Positions 20,556 through 30,780 of a stretch of 64,000 nt of DNA are shown piece after piece. The position numbers and the translations under genes were made by a program. Each line of letters begins with the position of its first letter. The first letter of the stretch is position 1. The notes under the pieces were generated by a model. That model searched no databases, was not told where the DNA came from, and was given only the letters and a program-made list of their open reading frames with translations. The stretch is taken from the NCBI GenBank assembly GCA_946902985.2, contig OX336389.2, positions 338,060,444 through 338,124,443 on the forward strand. The letters are read 5' to 3'. Source of the DNA: Meconema thalassinum (taxonomy: Eukaryota > Arthropoda > Insecta > Orthoptera > Tettigoniidae).

Positions 20556-20713
20556 CGTATTTCATGTAAATTACAAGAGAAGTAAATACAAATTTTCTTC
20601 ATTTTTAATATTTAGAATATTATAATCTTAACAGCTTAAATTATTATAGATAGTATCTATCATCTGATACTTTCAATGGGCACAGAATATTATACTTGGC
20701 AATCATAATTAGT

Positions 20714-21626
20714 GACGGATTCCCTGGCCCCTGGTTGCAGGACATCCATATGTTATAAAAAATTAGGATGCCCTGCAGTGAGACAATAAAAAGGGGAACA
20801 CGTGCAGGAAATCTGCAATAGGGAATCCGTCCTAAGCAATCATTAAAATTGGATATCCAGCGGACAACTAAAATTAGGTGAGAGGCCCCATATGGGAATA
20901 AAAATTAGGGTACCTCTCTTGATATAGAAACTTAACTAAATTAAAAAATACTCTAGTAGGGTACCCGGCCCGGTGTACCCTACGTGTCCTAACCCAAACA
21001 GAACGATAAAAGAAGGAAAAATGGATGATAGGGAGTTGAACAATGGGATAAGAGCGGGGAGTAGGATATGACATAGGGAAAGGAGGTTAAAGCTAAAATA
21101 TTGCGGACCACCTCGTGGTATAAAAAATGGAAGTGGCCCGCAGTAATTTACTAACTAATTAAAAGATATAAAAATCTCACGAAGTGAGATAAAGAGAAAT
21201 AAAAAGTTGAGAGGTCCCATATGGTATAAAAAATTAGGGTACCTCTCATCAATTAAAACTTATTTATATTAAAATTAACTTAGTAGGGTACCCGACCCGG
21301 TGCACCCTACAAGTCCTAACCTAAACAGAGATGATAGGATGAGTGACGATGGATGAATAGATGTGAATGAGACAATGAGAGCATGAAATAGAAGATGGAA
21401 TGAAGAAAGAAGGCTAAAACTAAAATATCGTGGGTCACCTCATGGTATAAAAAATTAAGGTGGCCCACAGTCGTCCTACAACTAATTTAAAAAATATAAA
21501 AATCCCACGAAGTAGGAAATAAAACTAAACAAAACAGTCCACTGGATATCCGCGTCAATAAAACTTAGACTAAAAATAAAATACAAAGGGCACCCATATG
21601 ATATAAAAAATTAGGATGCCCTTTGT
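20714..21626 (-). ncRNA. Structured 3' UTR of the R2-like element
   Basis: At least six hairpins share the loop ATATGGTATAAAAAATTA (plus strand) but have different stems: 20737-20776, 20880-20918, 21103-21141, 21209-21247, 21430-21468 and 21585-21624. A perfect 12-bp pairing (20714-20725 with 20820-20831) encloses the first. A 15-bp pairing (20851-20865 with 21537-21551) encloses the four middle ones. Extra hairpins are GTAGGGTAC (20956 and 21283) and CTCAC-GAA-GTGAG (21174 and 21502). The middle part is a tandem duplication of period about 327 bp. The role is inferred: such RNA could be the RT's recognition site for target-primed reverse transcription. Confidence 0.7.
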
Positions 21627-21656
21627 TTACTAATCCTAAACACATTAAAACTTAAC

Positions 21657-24600
21657 CTAATCGCCTCTCGGTGCTGGCGCTGGGTCAATGTTAACGTCTT
21701 TGTTCTGCCACTGACAGTGGCCGGACAAATGTGTGACGTAGATGTCACGGCTCCATTTGATGGTGTCTGATACCATTAGGGGCTTCATGATCCTGGCGTA
21801 ACTCTTGGAAATTCTTAATTTCCTAATCACATTATCGTTACGTTTATCCCTGGATCCAAGAGCCCCCACTAGGAAGCCGTGAACACTGACCTGGTACCCC
21901 TTGGCTCTTAGGTGTTGGGCCAAGGGTTCGTAGGTGGCGATTTTCCGTTCATATGCCTGGTCAAATGCAATTATCCGGTTCTCGAACGGAATCGCCACAT
22001 CTACGATGGTGACCTTCTTATCGCGCTCATTGGTCACCACCAGGTCAGGTCTTAAATTAAGGTCACACTCCGGGATCTGTTGATTAACCCGGACTTGTCC
22101 GGCCACTTTGGGGACAGCATTCGCCAATCTATCAAGTACATTATTATGGCGATGCTGCCACCCTGCACTATTATAGGTACAGTGGTTGAGAACGTGGGGG
22201 AGAGTTTCTTGATGGTACCCGCATCGCCTGCAGCGTGGGTCACCGTTACCCCATCTCCTACAGCCATTCAGGGGTACGGTTCCCAGACGTGCACGATGCA
22301 CAAAGCGCCAGTCGGCAAACCGGGTGTACCTCCCAGCCTGAATAAAATGGTTCGACTCCTGGGAGGCACAACTGACCTCGATAACCTTACCTTGGTCCGG
22401 TTTGCCAACAAGCTTGCGCCTGTACATCGTCTGCAGGCATACCCTCAAAGATTTAAAGAGGGTAGCGCGGGATTTCTCAGGGACAATGATGGAGTTGCCC
22501 CCCTCTTCCCCTCGTGCGATCTCAACCCTGTATTCCTGCTGTGGCAGATCATAGACCCAGCGCAGACCAACCTTCTTACCTAGCCATCTGGCCGCCTTCC
22601 TTGCTTGGGACCAGAGGGAGCCAATGTCCCCACCATCCCTGTCGAGACCATTCTCCAGACTACCAGACAGGTAGTCGGCGATCTCGACCGGAGAGGGGGG
22701 TCTACCTAGCTTTTTGGCTACCACCTCTGTCAAGACGGACCTGGCTAACTGCTTAACGTTGGGATCCCGGCTGGTTATTAGCCTAAATGCATGGCTGATC
22801 GAGGCAATATCAGCCATGTCGGCTAGTGGCGTCAACCCTGCTCCCCCCTCAGCTGTGTTGATAAACACCAACTCAGCACTTGCCCTCTGAGGGAGGAACA
22901 TCCACCCCTTGGCGGGCTTTTTAAGGGTCTGATCGAACTTATACAGACCCTTCTTCTCCACCTTAGCTGTCGACAACATGTAGGTTGTTCTTGGCAAGAG
23001 GAACAACCTGACAGCTTCCAGCTTCTGCCAAGGGGCGAGCAGACTTTGGTCGATCGCATGCAGATCGGCCGTCATCTGCTCGATGATCGCCACTGGTGTC
23101 TGGTCATTGTTATAACCAGTCGGGACTCCCAAATACGCATAACTCTCCCCTTCTTGGAGGGCTCGGACAGGCTCTTCACCCAGAGTGAAGGTAGCAGGAC
23201 CCACGCCTCTTCTGCGCACACACGAGATGTCCAGTGTGGCGCATTTTGATGGCTTGAATGTGAACCCCGCCCATTTCGCCAATCGTTGCGCGCGGTCAAG
23301 AAGTGCTTGCATCTGCTCGTCGCCCATTGCGACGAGTGCTAGATCGTCAGCATATGCAAGCACCGAGATGTCTTGCCCGCGCACACGGTACCCCAGATCA
23401 GCAGCTTCAGCCTGGAGTATCCTTACAATTGGTTCAATGGCGAGGTTAAATATTAGAGGACTTAATGGGTCACCTTGTTTTACTCCTGCCTCAACGGGGA
23501 TGTCCTCCGTCCATCCCTCGTTGGTCCTCACTCTGGTGGTATTTTCCGCGTATAGCCCCATCACTCGATCTATGAATGGGGCGGGGAGATCATGGAGTTC
23601 CAAGGCGTGTTTAATGAACTCGTGGGGCAGAGACGGGAATGCGTTCGCAAGGTCGAGCCACGCAACTACGGCCTTGCGTTTACTGCGACGAGCATCGTCG
23701 ATGATCGATTGGAGCATAAACGTATGCTCGACGCAGCCCTCCGTCTCCGAGAAGCCCTTCTGCGCCCACGAGATTCTCCCCGAAGCTCTGACTTCATTGC
23801 TTAGCCTGTCCGAGATCACCGCGGAGTAAAGTTTGCATATACAAGATCCAAGGGTGAGGGGTCTCCAATTAGAGAGGTCTTTGGGGTCACCTTTCTTGAA
23901 GATCAAGATAGTATTAGTCTTCTTCCATGAGGCGGGCGTCCTGTTTGCTTTATAACAAATATTGAAGATAGCATTCAGGACAAATGCCCCCGGGTCAAAT
24001 TTCTTTAGGGCCCAATACGGGACCCCATCCGGACCCGGGGCAGTATTGCCCGCCTTCATGAGGCGACCCCATACCTCTTCACGGGAGAAGTTCTTCAGAA
24101 GTCTCTGCTCCTCACCCTCAGGATCCTCGCGGTTAGCCAGGGATGGTATAGCTTCTGGCGGGGCAGTTGGCTTATATTGCCCTCTTGAAAATACACCCCT
24201 GAAGTATCTGTCGGTTGTCGTGCGGTCCACGTCGCAGAACTGAGACTGACCCTGCGTCACCTCACGGAACGCCTTCTTTTTGTTGGCGCGATAAAGTTTC
24301 TGAATTCGTGCGGCCGCCACCGGGTCATATCCCAGTCCGTGGTTTGCCCCATGAGGAGGATTACCCACGTTGTTCTCAGCAGGTCTGGCTCCTCCCCGCC
24401 CGCGGCCCCGGCCTCGACCTCTACCTCGGCCTCGGCCCCTGCCGCGGTTTGGGTTAGGGATAACCTGGGCCGGAGGTGGGGGAGGCCTTCCATTGTTTTC
24501 CTTAGAGTTGGCCTCCCTCATTTTAGCGGACAGTTGCAAGATCCATTGCTCAACTGCCCGCTCAAAATCCTCAAACGGCCCGGTCCCCTCGATGGTATTA

Positions 24601-24674
24601 AGCCATTCCCGCTGGAAGGGGGTAACCTTAGATGGTAAATTAACCTCCTCGTACTCATCTCGACGTGGACCAGA
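21657..24674 (-). CDS. R2-like ORF: reverse transcriptase plus restriction-like endonuclease
   Basis: Open from 24674 (after a TGA at 24675-24677) to the stop at 21657. The first ATG in the frame is at 24519-24521, but the natural protein began further upstream. Counting from the residue at 24539: an Arg-Gly tract at 32-50; RT with N-W-R-P-L-T near 224, motif A D296 (W-L-D-L-A-N-A-F), Q-G-D-P-L-S-P at 355-361 and Y-A-D-D at 396-399; a C-X2-C-X8-H-X4-C motif at 770-787; and a PD-(D/E)XK-type nuclease with P831-D832, D847 and K866. It nicks the target and copies its RNA in place. The upstream 24677-24738 continues sense in another frame, so one frameshift lies near 24675. All catalytic residues are present. 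Confidence 0.88.
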   Translation of the reverse strand, partial: SGPRRDEYEEVNLPSKVTPFQREWLNTIEGTGPFEDFERAVEQWILQLSAKMREANSKENNGRPPPPPAQVIPNPNRGRGRGRGRGRGRGRGRGGARPAENNVGNPPHGANHGLGYDPVAAARIQKLYRANKKKAFREVTQGQSQFCDVDRTTTDRYFRGVFSRGQYKPTAPPEAIPSLANREDPEGEEQRLLKNFSREEVWGRLMKAGNTAPGPDGVPYWALKKFDPGAFVLNAIFNICYKANRTPASWKKTNTILIFKKGDPKDLSNWRPLTLGSCICKLYSAVISDRLSNEVRASGRISWAQKGFSETEGCVEHTFMLQSIIDDARRSKRKAVVAWLDLANAFPSLPHEFIKHALELHDLPAPFIDRVMGLYAENTTRVRTNEGWTEDIPVEAGVKQGDPLSPLIFNLAIEPIVRILQAEAADLGYRVRGQDISVLAYADDLALVAMGDEQMQALLDRAQRLAKWAGFTFKPSKCATLDISCVRRRGVGPATFTLGEEPVRALQEGESYAYLGVPTGYNNDQTPVAIIEQMTADLHAIDQSLLAPWQKLEAVRLFLLPRTTYMLSTAKVEKKGLYKFDQTLKKPAKGWMFLPQRASAELVFINTAEGGAGLTPLADMADIASISHAFRLITSRDPNVKQLARSVLTEVVAKKLGRPPSPVEIADYLSGSLENGLDRDGGDIGSLWSQARKAARWLGKKVGLRWVYDLPQQEYRVEIARGEEGGNSIIVPEKSRATLFKSLRVCLQTMYRRKLVGKPDQGKVIEVSCASQESNHFIQAGRYTRFADWRFVHRARLGTVPLNGCRRWGNGDPRCRRCGYHQETLPHVLNHCTYNSAGWQHRHNNVLDRLANAVPKVAGQVRVNQQIPECDLNLRPDLVVTNERDKKVTIVDVAIPFENRIIAFDQAYERKIATYEPLAQHLRAKGYQVSVHGFLVGALGSRDKRNDNVIRKLRISKSYARIMKPLMVSDTIKWSRDIYVTHLSGHCQWQNKDVNIDPAPAPRGD

Positions 24675-25010
24675 TCAATATTGTGGTTCTCTTCAGTGTT
24701 AAGCACTACCTCACCAGATGGACTGAGGTTATCGGCCTCTGTCGCTTCCTTCCAATTCCTTGCCCAATTGCATTCACCTTCATTCATTTCATGATTTCAT
24801 CATTAACTTCGCTCATGGGGTTCACGCCACGAAGGGCATCCAGTCAGAGCAACCCGCTACGCAGAAATTCAGTACATCTTATCCCCGAACCCGTTGAAAC
24901 AGGAATAATAAGGGGTAGACATACGAACATTCGAAATAAATTTCAATGAAAGGTTTTCACTTTTACATACATATATTGGTTTTAGCATTTCCAACATATG
25001 ACAAATATGA

Positions 25011-25425
25011 GAAGGAAGAAAGGAAGGCAAAAAGGAAGGAAGGCAGAAAGATGGGAAGGAGGACATGAAGAAAGGAAGGCAGATAGAAAGGAAGACAGAT
25101 AGGAAGGAAGGCAGGAAGAAAGAAAGGAAAGAAGGCGGAAAGGAAGGAAGAAAGAAAGGAAGGAAGGCAGGAAGAAAGGAAGGAAGGCAGGAAGGAAGGA
25201 AGGCAGGAATAAAGAAAGGAAGGCAAGAAGAAAGGAAGGAAGAAAGAAAGAAAGGAAGGAAGGCAGGAAGAAAAAAGGAAGGCAGGAAGAAAGGGAGGAA
25301 GGAAGGAAGCAAGACAGGAATAAAGAAAGGAAGGCAGGAAGAAAGGAAGGAAGAAAGGAAGGAAGAAAGGGAGGAAGAAAGGAAGGAAGAAAGGCAGGAA
25401 GGAAGGAAGGAAGAAAGGAAGGAAG
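25011..25425 (+). repeat. (GGAA/GAAA)n purine-rich tract, copy 2
   Basis: Same repeat as 19671-20143 but about 55 bp shorter, mainly by loss of units in two places. Its ORFs are repeat translations. Confidence 0.92.
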
Positions 25426-25474
25426 ACACGTGGTATTTTGAAAAAAAATAGTAGAATATGAAACGTCTTTCATT

Positions 25475-25840
25475 CCGATAGCGGTAGCTACGCTCGCTAA
25501 CGCGCAGCGCAAGACCATTGGGCCAAGCTCTCTGCAGACTTGATAGACTTGGATTCGAACCCCACCGTCAGCTGTCCTTGAAATGGTTTTCCGTGGTTTC
25601 CCATTTTCAACTTCAGGCAAATGCTGGGTCGGTACCTTCTGATAGGCCACGGCCGCTTTCTCCCACATCCTTGCCCAGTTGCATTCATCTTCATTCATTT
25701 TATCTCTCATTAACTCCTCGCATGAGGTTGGCGTCAGGAAGGGCATCTGGCCGTAACACTACCAGACACTATACTTTGATTTCATCTCATCCCCGACCCC
25801 GTTGAAAACGGGAATAATTAGGCGTAGACATACAATGAAA
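25475..25840 (+). mobile_element. SINE of family S1 in duplication copy 2
   Basis: Nearly identical to 20185-20555; one visible change is ATTAACTCCTCG for ATTAATTCCTCG. Confidence 0.82.
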
Positions 25841-25876
25841 CGTATTTCATGTAAATTACAAGAGAAGTAAATACAA

Positions 25877-27324
25877 TAATACAATACAAAGATGTTCAAT
25901 TATCTGCTCTTGTAATTGTGCGCACACCACTAGGCTACAGATCCTGCACACTTAGTCTTAATTTAGGTTCAGTCGATATGCATATAACACTTATGTACAA
26001 CAGTATTACAATGATTAAGCTACAGAATGTAATGAGTCAGATTCTTAACCAATTATTTTTTATTACGTTAGTACCGATATATTACCCTTCTATAAGTGTT
26101 GCGCTTTTAGTTGTTAGTACTTTTTTACGTATTTAGGTCTGAAAATCCTTTTAATTGTTAACTTCTATCGTAGCGAGCTTCTGAAGTGATTACGTTCTAA
26201 ACTATTTTGCTAGTAACATGTTACAAACACTAAAATATAACTGAGCTGATAATCTGGCTTTGTAGGCTCAACTGATTCCAGGATGTTCATGTACTGACGT
26301 CAACTGCACATCATTCTAAAACGCACACCTACACACTGATTCCGAGCGGTGCTGCACCTTGTGGACCTGCAAACTTTGTAAGAGACGCTCAAATACTTTG
26401 TCGCCGAGTGTACGCCATGAACAGGGACCAATGTTTCTAGCGTGTACACACATTTGGGTCGTACCCAACCCATAAGAGAGTACGGTATATGACTTCGCAT
26501 CATCAGTGCTTCTAAGAATAACGATGTCTGTGAGACACCGGTCGAGTGGTCAGTATACATTCATTCATTTGCAATTGGGGGTGTGTCCCCCGGTGACAAA
26601 TTGGATATACATAACAAATAAACAATTAAACGTAACAATTCAATAACAATTAAACTGGAGTATTTACACAAATTGTCAATCTTTTCTTAAACATACCTAT
26701 TGGGAAAAGGCTCTAAGACTGCGGCAGGTAGAGAATTCCTGTTATTAATGACACGGTTTACGAAAGATTATTAACCGTATTTTGTACGCTGTGGTCGTGC
26801 CTTAACTTTGAAAGAATGATCACTCCTGCCCATGTAAGTGGGCTTTCCCATACGTTTGCTAAGCTCATCCCATGCTTGTTTGTATGCGTGTTGTAGGCCT
26901 ACATAGCGCAGAGTCTAGATTTCATCCTCCTAGCTTCATTCTCACCCAAGTTTCATTAACATAAGTTACGGGTCACACTGCTCCTGGGATTAAAGTCACT
27001 GAGCACAAATCTATCGCATGGGCGCCCACAGAATGTTTTCCAGGGTTTGGGGGTGAAGTAATATTTTTCATTTCATTACCTACCTGTCACCAGTTGATGA
27101 TGAGACGTACCCCTCCCCCCCCCCCCCCAAATTTTCGTTTTTTCTTTCCTTCATCATGATATTCATTATTTGGATGCTCTGAAACCGTTGGGTACATTAT
27201 CTTTATAGCATAAATTGGAGGAATGTTTTTTTTAGTTGAGAGTTTTTCTCCATGGTTTTTCTTTGTTAATCATCGTCATATTGTCCATTTCTTAAAAACA
27301 GGTAAAAAGTAGTTGTATCACCAT
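25877..27324. other. Non-coding flank between the LINE duplication and element 2
   Basis: AT-rich with a C-run of about 16 bases near 27115. The short minus-strand ORF near 26300-26560 has no recognised domain. Nothing else can be supported. Confidence 0.5.
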
Positions 27325-27328
27325 GTAT

Positions 27329-28931
27329 TGTACCCGTTACTATGACGGAGAATGTATAGTCATGTTCCAGCATGTGCTCAGCGAATCGGGGGTGTAACGT
27401 TCATTCCCACTGCATGACATATACACTCGGATAATGAGCAAGAGGGTTCGCAAATTCAACGCAAATAATACACAATTTACTAAAACATCAATTTAATTAA
27501 CTAAAGCACCCTTTCGGAGTACATAAACAAATACAATATCAATCAATTATTTAATTCACTCAATAATCTTTATAATTATTCACTGTCTAGCCTACACAAT
27601 CTTGCTTAAACCATTAGACTTCATTAAGTCATTCCTTTACCTTTGTGAATCATTAATTGTTCAGAGCCTATACACTTTTCTGTAATTACATCCCCTTTAT
27701 TGGGTATTTAAATGCACTTAATTTCAGGCGTGTGACCTAAATCTGTCACTCCACCCCTTTATTCAACTCAATGCCTATCAGACTTCTGACAATTCTTTAA
27801 ATACATATTCATGTATACAAAACATATAATTAATTTAATAATAAATTCATTAATCAATTAATGTCGGGGGTGAAATCTCAAATGTCAGCCTCACTTCAAT
27901 AACACATGCTAGGTTTATATTTATGTCAAACTATGCACCATTTCTCGTGACTTGGGACCCATACTCCCACATAAGTATTTGGTCATACAATTTCATTACC
28001 CGTTCATTCATAAATATAAGGATAGAACCATGATTTGTACATTGCCGTACCTTCAATATTCATTATTTAATCATGCTTAAAATGCACATATTTATTTAAA
28101 ATTTTCACAAGAAAGATTAAGCTCAATCTCCATAACTCAGACATATCCTTTTTAAAATCATGACTTGATTCAATAATTATTTTTGTACTTGTAAATCTTT
28201 ATTAATAGTCGGGAAAGATCCCTCGGCGTCCCTCGCTCTGTGTTGCATACAAAGGGCTCCATTCATTCACCATTATGACCCAGTGCCGCGAGGAGACCCT
28301 CCTCGCCCCACCTGTCTGTCTAGGCGATACTTTACGAGCGACCACTTGTTGTTAATTACCCGGCCTTCTTACTTTCAACTCTGTCTGGGGATCCAAACAT
28401 ATATAAAATCCCTACTTATTCCTGCAATTTCATTTGCTAAAACACATTCGATTAATGCTTCACACATATTTTTATATTCTTATGGGGGATTTGTTTGGTG
28501 ATAATGGTGATTTATAGTCATTTATTTGAACTTGGGGCAATGCCTTTCCCCATTATTTTTATATGCTGCAGTGGTAACAATAAACAAAATGAACAGTACG
28601 AGCCAGACGCCATGCTGGTCGCCTGTTGATGTCTGGTTAATCGAACTGGAGACTATTGCACCCCAGCGTCAAAATCCGACATAACAATAATATCCACTCG
28701 GCGACAATACATTTCTAGGGCTATGCGCGGGATCATAATAACACAAATATTTAGAGGGAATCCTAGCGTCCTCATTAACCATACATACAATAATTACGAG
28801 ACTGCTACGTGAAGCTGGGATTAACCTCTGAGGCTTCCAACGCGTCATTATCTCTTTGAGCGTCTTACTTATGCGCTACCGTTGGACCAATGATCCACCG
28901 CTTCCCTGTTACTCATACGAAGATTTGACAT
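27329..28931 (-). repeat. Left LTR of element 2, first segment
   Basis: Matches 58494-60097 closely throughout. It is cut at GATTTGACAT, where element 1 inserted. Short ORFs such as 28283-28501 are also present in the partner and show no coding character. Confidence 0.9.
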
Positions 28932-29956
28932 TGTGCCCGTTTGGACCGAAATCCAACGACCACATTTTGCAAATTACCGAAATCAGTTCAGCACGAGACA
29001 AATCTATCTCAGGGTCCATCTGGGCGAATACTAGGTCAAAATCTGGCATCCCTGATATCGGCAATATGCAAGTAAGGTAGGGAGAGAAATTAATCGAAAA
29101 AAGCACAATTCTTAAAATATCTCAATTTATTTATAATTAAATGATTGAAAATTTGGCAAAACCCATCAAAATAAACAAAAACAATCACACATAAAAATCA
29201 GCATACCCTACAACTAAACAACACCCCTAATCTTCGATGGATGATACCCAGAAAATTAATAGTCCATTCTGGTATCATTAAAAAAATCTCATATTTACAC
29301 CATTTCAGGCGATCACGATTCGATGAAGATTTCATGTGATCCCTCTATGTACACTTGCAGTTTCAACTTTCTGAAGATTGATTAAGATTGTTCAAGTAAT
29401 CGTTGAACATTTTGAAAAATTTGTCACTTTGACTTGCCGATTATGTTTTCGAAAAAAAAAATGGAAAATTATTTCACTGAATTCATTGTAGTATTTCATC
29501 AACATAATATCAATATTCGGCTAACATAATGGTCGAATGTTAATATTGTTGCATCTTGTGAATTTTGTTTCTAAGAACAAATATTTATAAAGTTTCATCT
29601 TCAATAATAATAATATGAAAAACAAATATTTTTCTATTTTCTCATTTTCCATTGGTCTCACATAACCAATAAATTAAATTATACTCATCTCAAAAGATGT
29701 TATATTGAATCAGTATGAATTGTTATTAACAATAGAAATTGTTGTAATCTACTATCATTTAATTAGTTCACTTTCTCCTCAAACAATTATCTTTCTCCCC
29801 CTCAGTTAATCTTCACAATATTTCAAAGTCAAAATATTAATAACAGAATTTATTATTATTATTATTTTTGTTGCAAATTTCCATCTAATTTATTTATAAC
29901 AGGTCTTCTCTCACACTTAGTTTATGAAGATTGGCATTAAGTTAATTGATTGTCTC

Positions 29957-29959
29957 AAA

Positions 29960-30016
<57 letters not shown>
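29957..30016 (+). repeat. (ATT)n microsatellite in the LTR
   Basis: About 20 ATT units; the partner LTR has only about five, near 40222, so it expanded in this copy. Confidence 0.92.
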
Positions 30017-30018
<2 letters not shown>

Positions 30019-30118
30019 CAAGCACATAACATAAATATTCTCAGTTATTTATTTTATTATTGCATTAGCAACTATTTATTTTCTCAATATTTTTCTCGGT
30101 CAGGTTCATCAAATCTAT

Positions 30119-30119
<1 letters not shown>

Positions 30120-30150
<31 letters not shown>

Positions 30151-30780
30151 TTCACCTTTTCCAGTTGACACTGGGTGGGGGCAAATATGGTTCCTCTCCA
30201 CTTTGTTCTGTCGTTCCACCATTCCTCTTCCGACACAGTGTTCCAATCCAGGTTCCGTTTTCTAATACTATTCTCCACCGAGTCCATCTAACGCATTCTT
30301 GGTCTTCCTCGTCCTCTCTTCCCTGTCATCCGCCGTTCCAGAGTTCGTCTTGGTAGCCTTACTTCATTCATCCTTTTGAACTGTCCAAACCATCTCAATC
30401 TGTATTGCTCCAGTTTGTCATTGAGTTTCTCTACTCCCAGTTCTTTCCGTATATCTTCGTTTCTCACTCTGTCCCTCCTCGTTTTCTGGACCATACTTCT
30501 CAGGAATCTCATCTCAGCTGCTTGTACTCTGCTCTCATCCCTCTTAGTCATTGTCCAAGTTTCTGCTGCATAAGTCATTATAGGAACATAATATGCTTTG
30601 TACATAACTTCTTTAGCCTTAATTGGTATATACTTGTTCCATACTAGTCCCCGTGCCTGTTGGTAGAAAGCACTCCCGAGTTGTATTCTTCTGCTAATTT
30701 CCAAATCTAGTCTTCCATCTTCAGTTAGTTCACTTCCCAAGTATTTGAAGTGTTTCACCACTTCCAATTCCTTATCTATA
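30120..30780 (-). mobile_element. LINE fragment (L-B) inserted in the LTR of element 1
   Basis: The minus-strand ORF 30288-30785 (165 codons) has F-K-Y-L-G-S-E-L, Y-K-A-Y-Y-V-P-I-M-T-Y-A-A-E-T-W, E-M-R-F-L-R-S-M and a G-K-R-G-R-G-R-P-R end, the C-terminal region of a LINE ORF2. The 3' tail is an ATC repeat (30120-30150 on plus). It is flanked by ATCTATA at 30113-30119 and 30774-30780. The partner LTR reads AAATCTATAATCAT at about 40340, i.e. the empty site. Only the end of the protein is present, so it was 5'-truncated on insertion. Confidence 0.82.

Larger units (their letters stand above)
19400..20591 (+). repeat. 1.19-kb direct duplication, copy 1, flank of the R2-like LINE
   Basis: From CTGTCGCTTCC at 19400 to AAGTAAATACAA ending at 20591, this segment matches 24739-25876 almost base for base; the main differences are the length of the GGAA tract and single bases such as cccactacgc/cccgctacgc. 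It holds the end of one SINE, a purine-rich tract and a complete second SINE. Copy 1 ends exactly where the LINE 3' end begins. Confidence 0.9.
20592..24738 (-). mobile_element. R2-superclade non-LTR retrotransposon, 5'-truncated
   Basis: The element has a single ORF with a central RT, a C-terminal zinc-binding motif and a restriction-like endonuclease, the arrangement of the R2/R4/NeSL group. The 3' UTR (20592-21656) is rich in hairpins. The 5' end stops in coding sequence at 24738, so N-terminal DNA-binding domains are missing. It is not in 28S rDNA, the usual R2 target: both ends lie in SINE/GGAA sequence that has been duplicated directly. Little decay is visible, so this is a young insertion. 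Confidence 0.88.
24739..25876 (+). repeat. 1.14-kb direct duplication, copy 2
   Basis: Matches 19400-20591. It begins at the exact 5' edge of the LINE and has a shorter purine tract (about 25011-25425). It contains the SINE tail (24739-24930) and a second whole SINE (25475-25840). Confidence 0.9.

Noticed and set aside
22080..24702. Plus-strand ORFs up to 214 codons
   Set aside because: Shadows of the long R2-like frame on the minus strand.
24869..25746. Same kind of ORFs in the second duplicate
   Set aside because: Repeat translations as in copy 1.
28283..28501. ORF present in both LTRs of element 2 (also at 59452)
   Set aside because: It recurs only because the LTR is duplicated; length and end differ between copies and there is no domain.
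29950..30168. Leu- and His-rich ORF
   Set aside because: Translation of ATT and ATC microsatellites.
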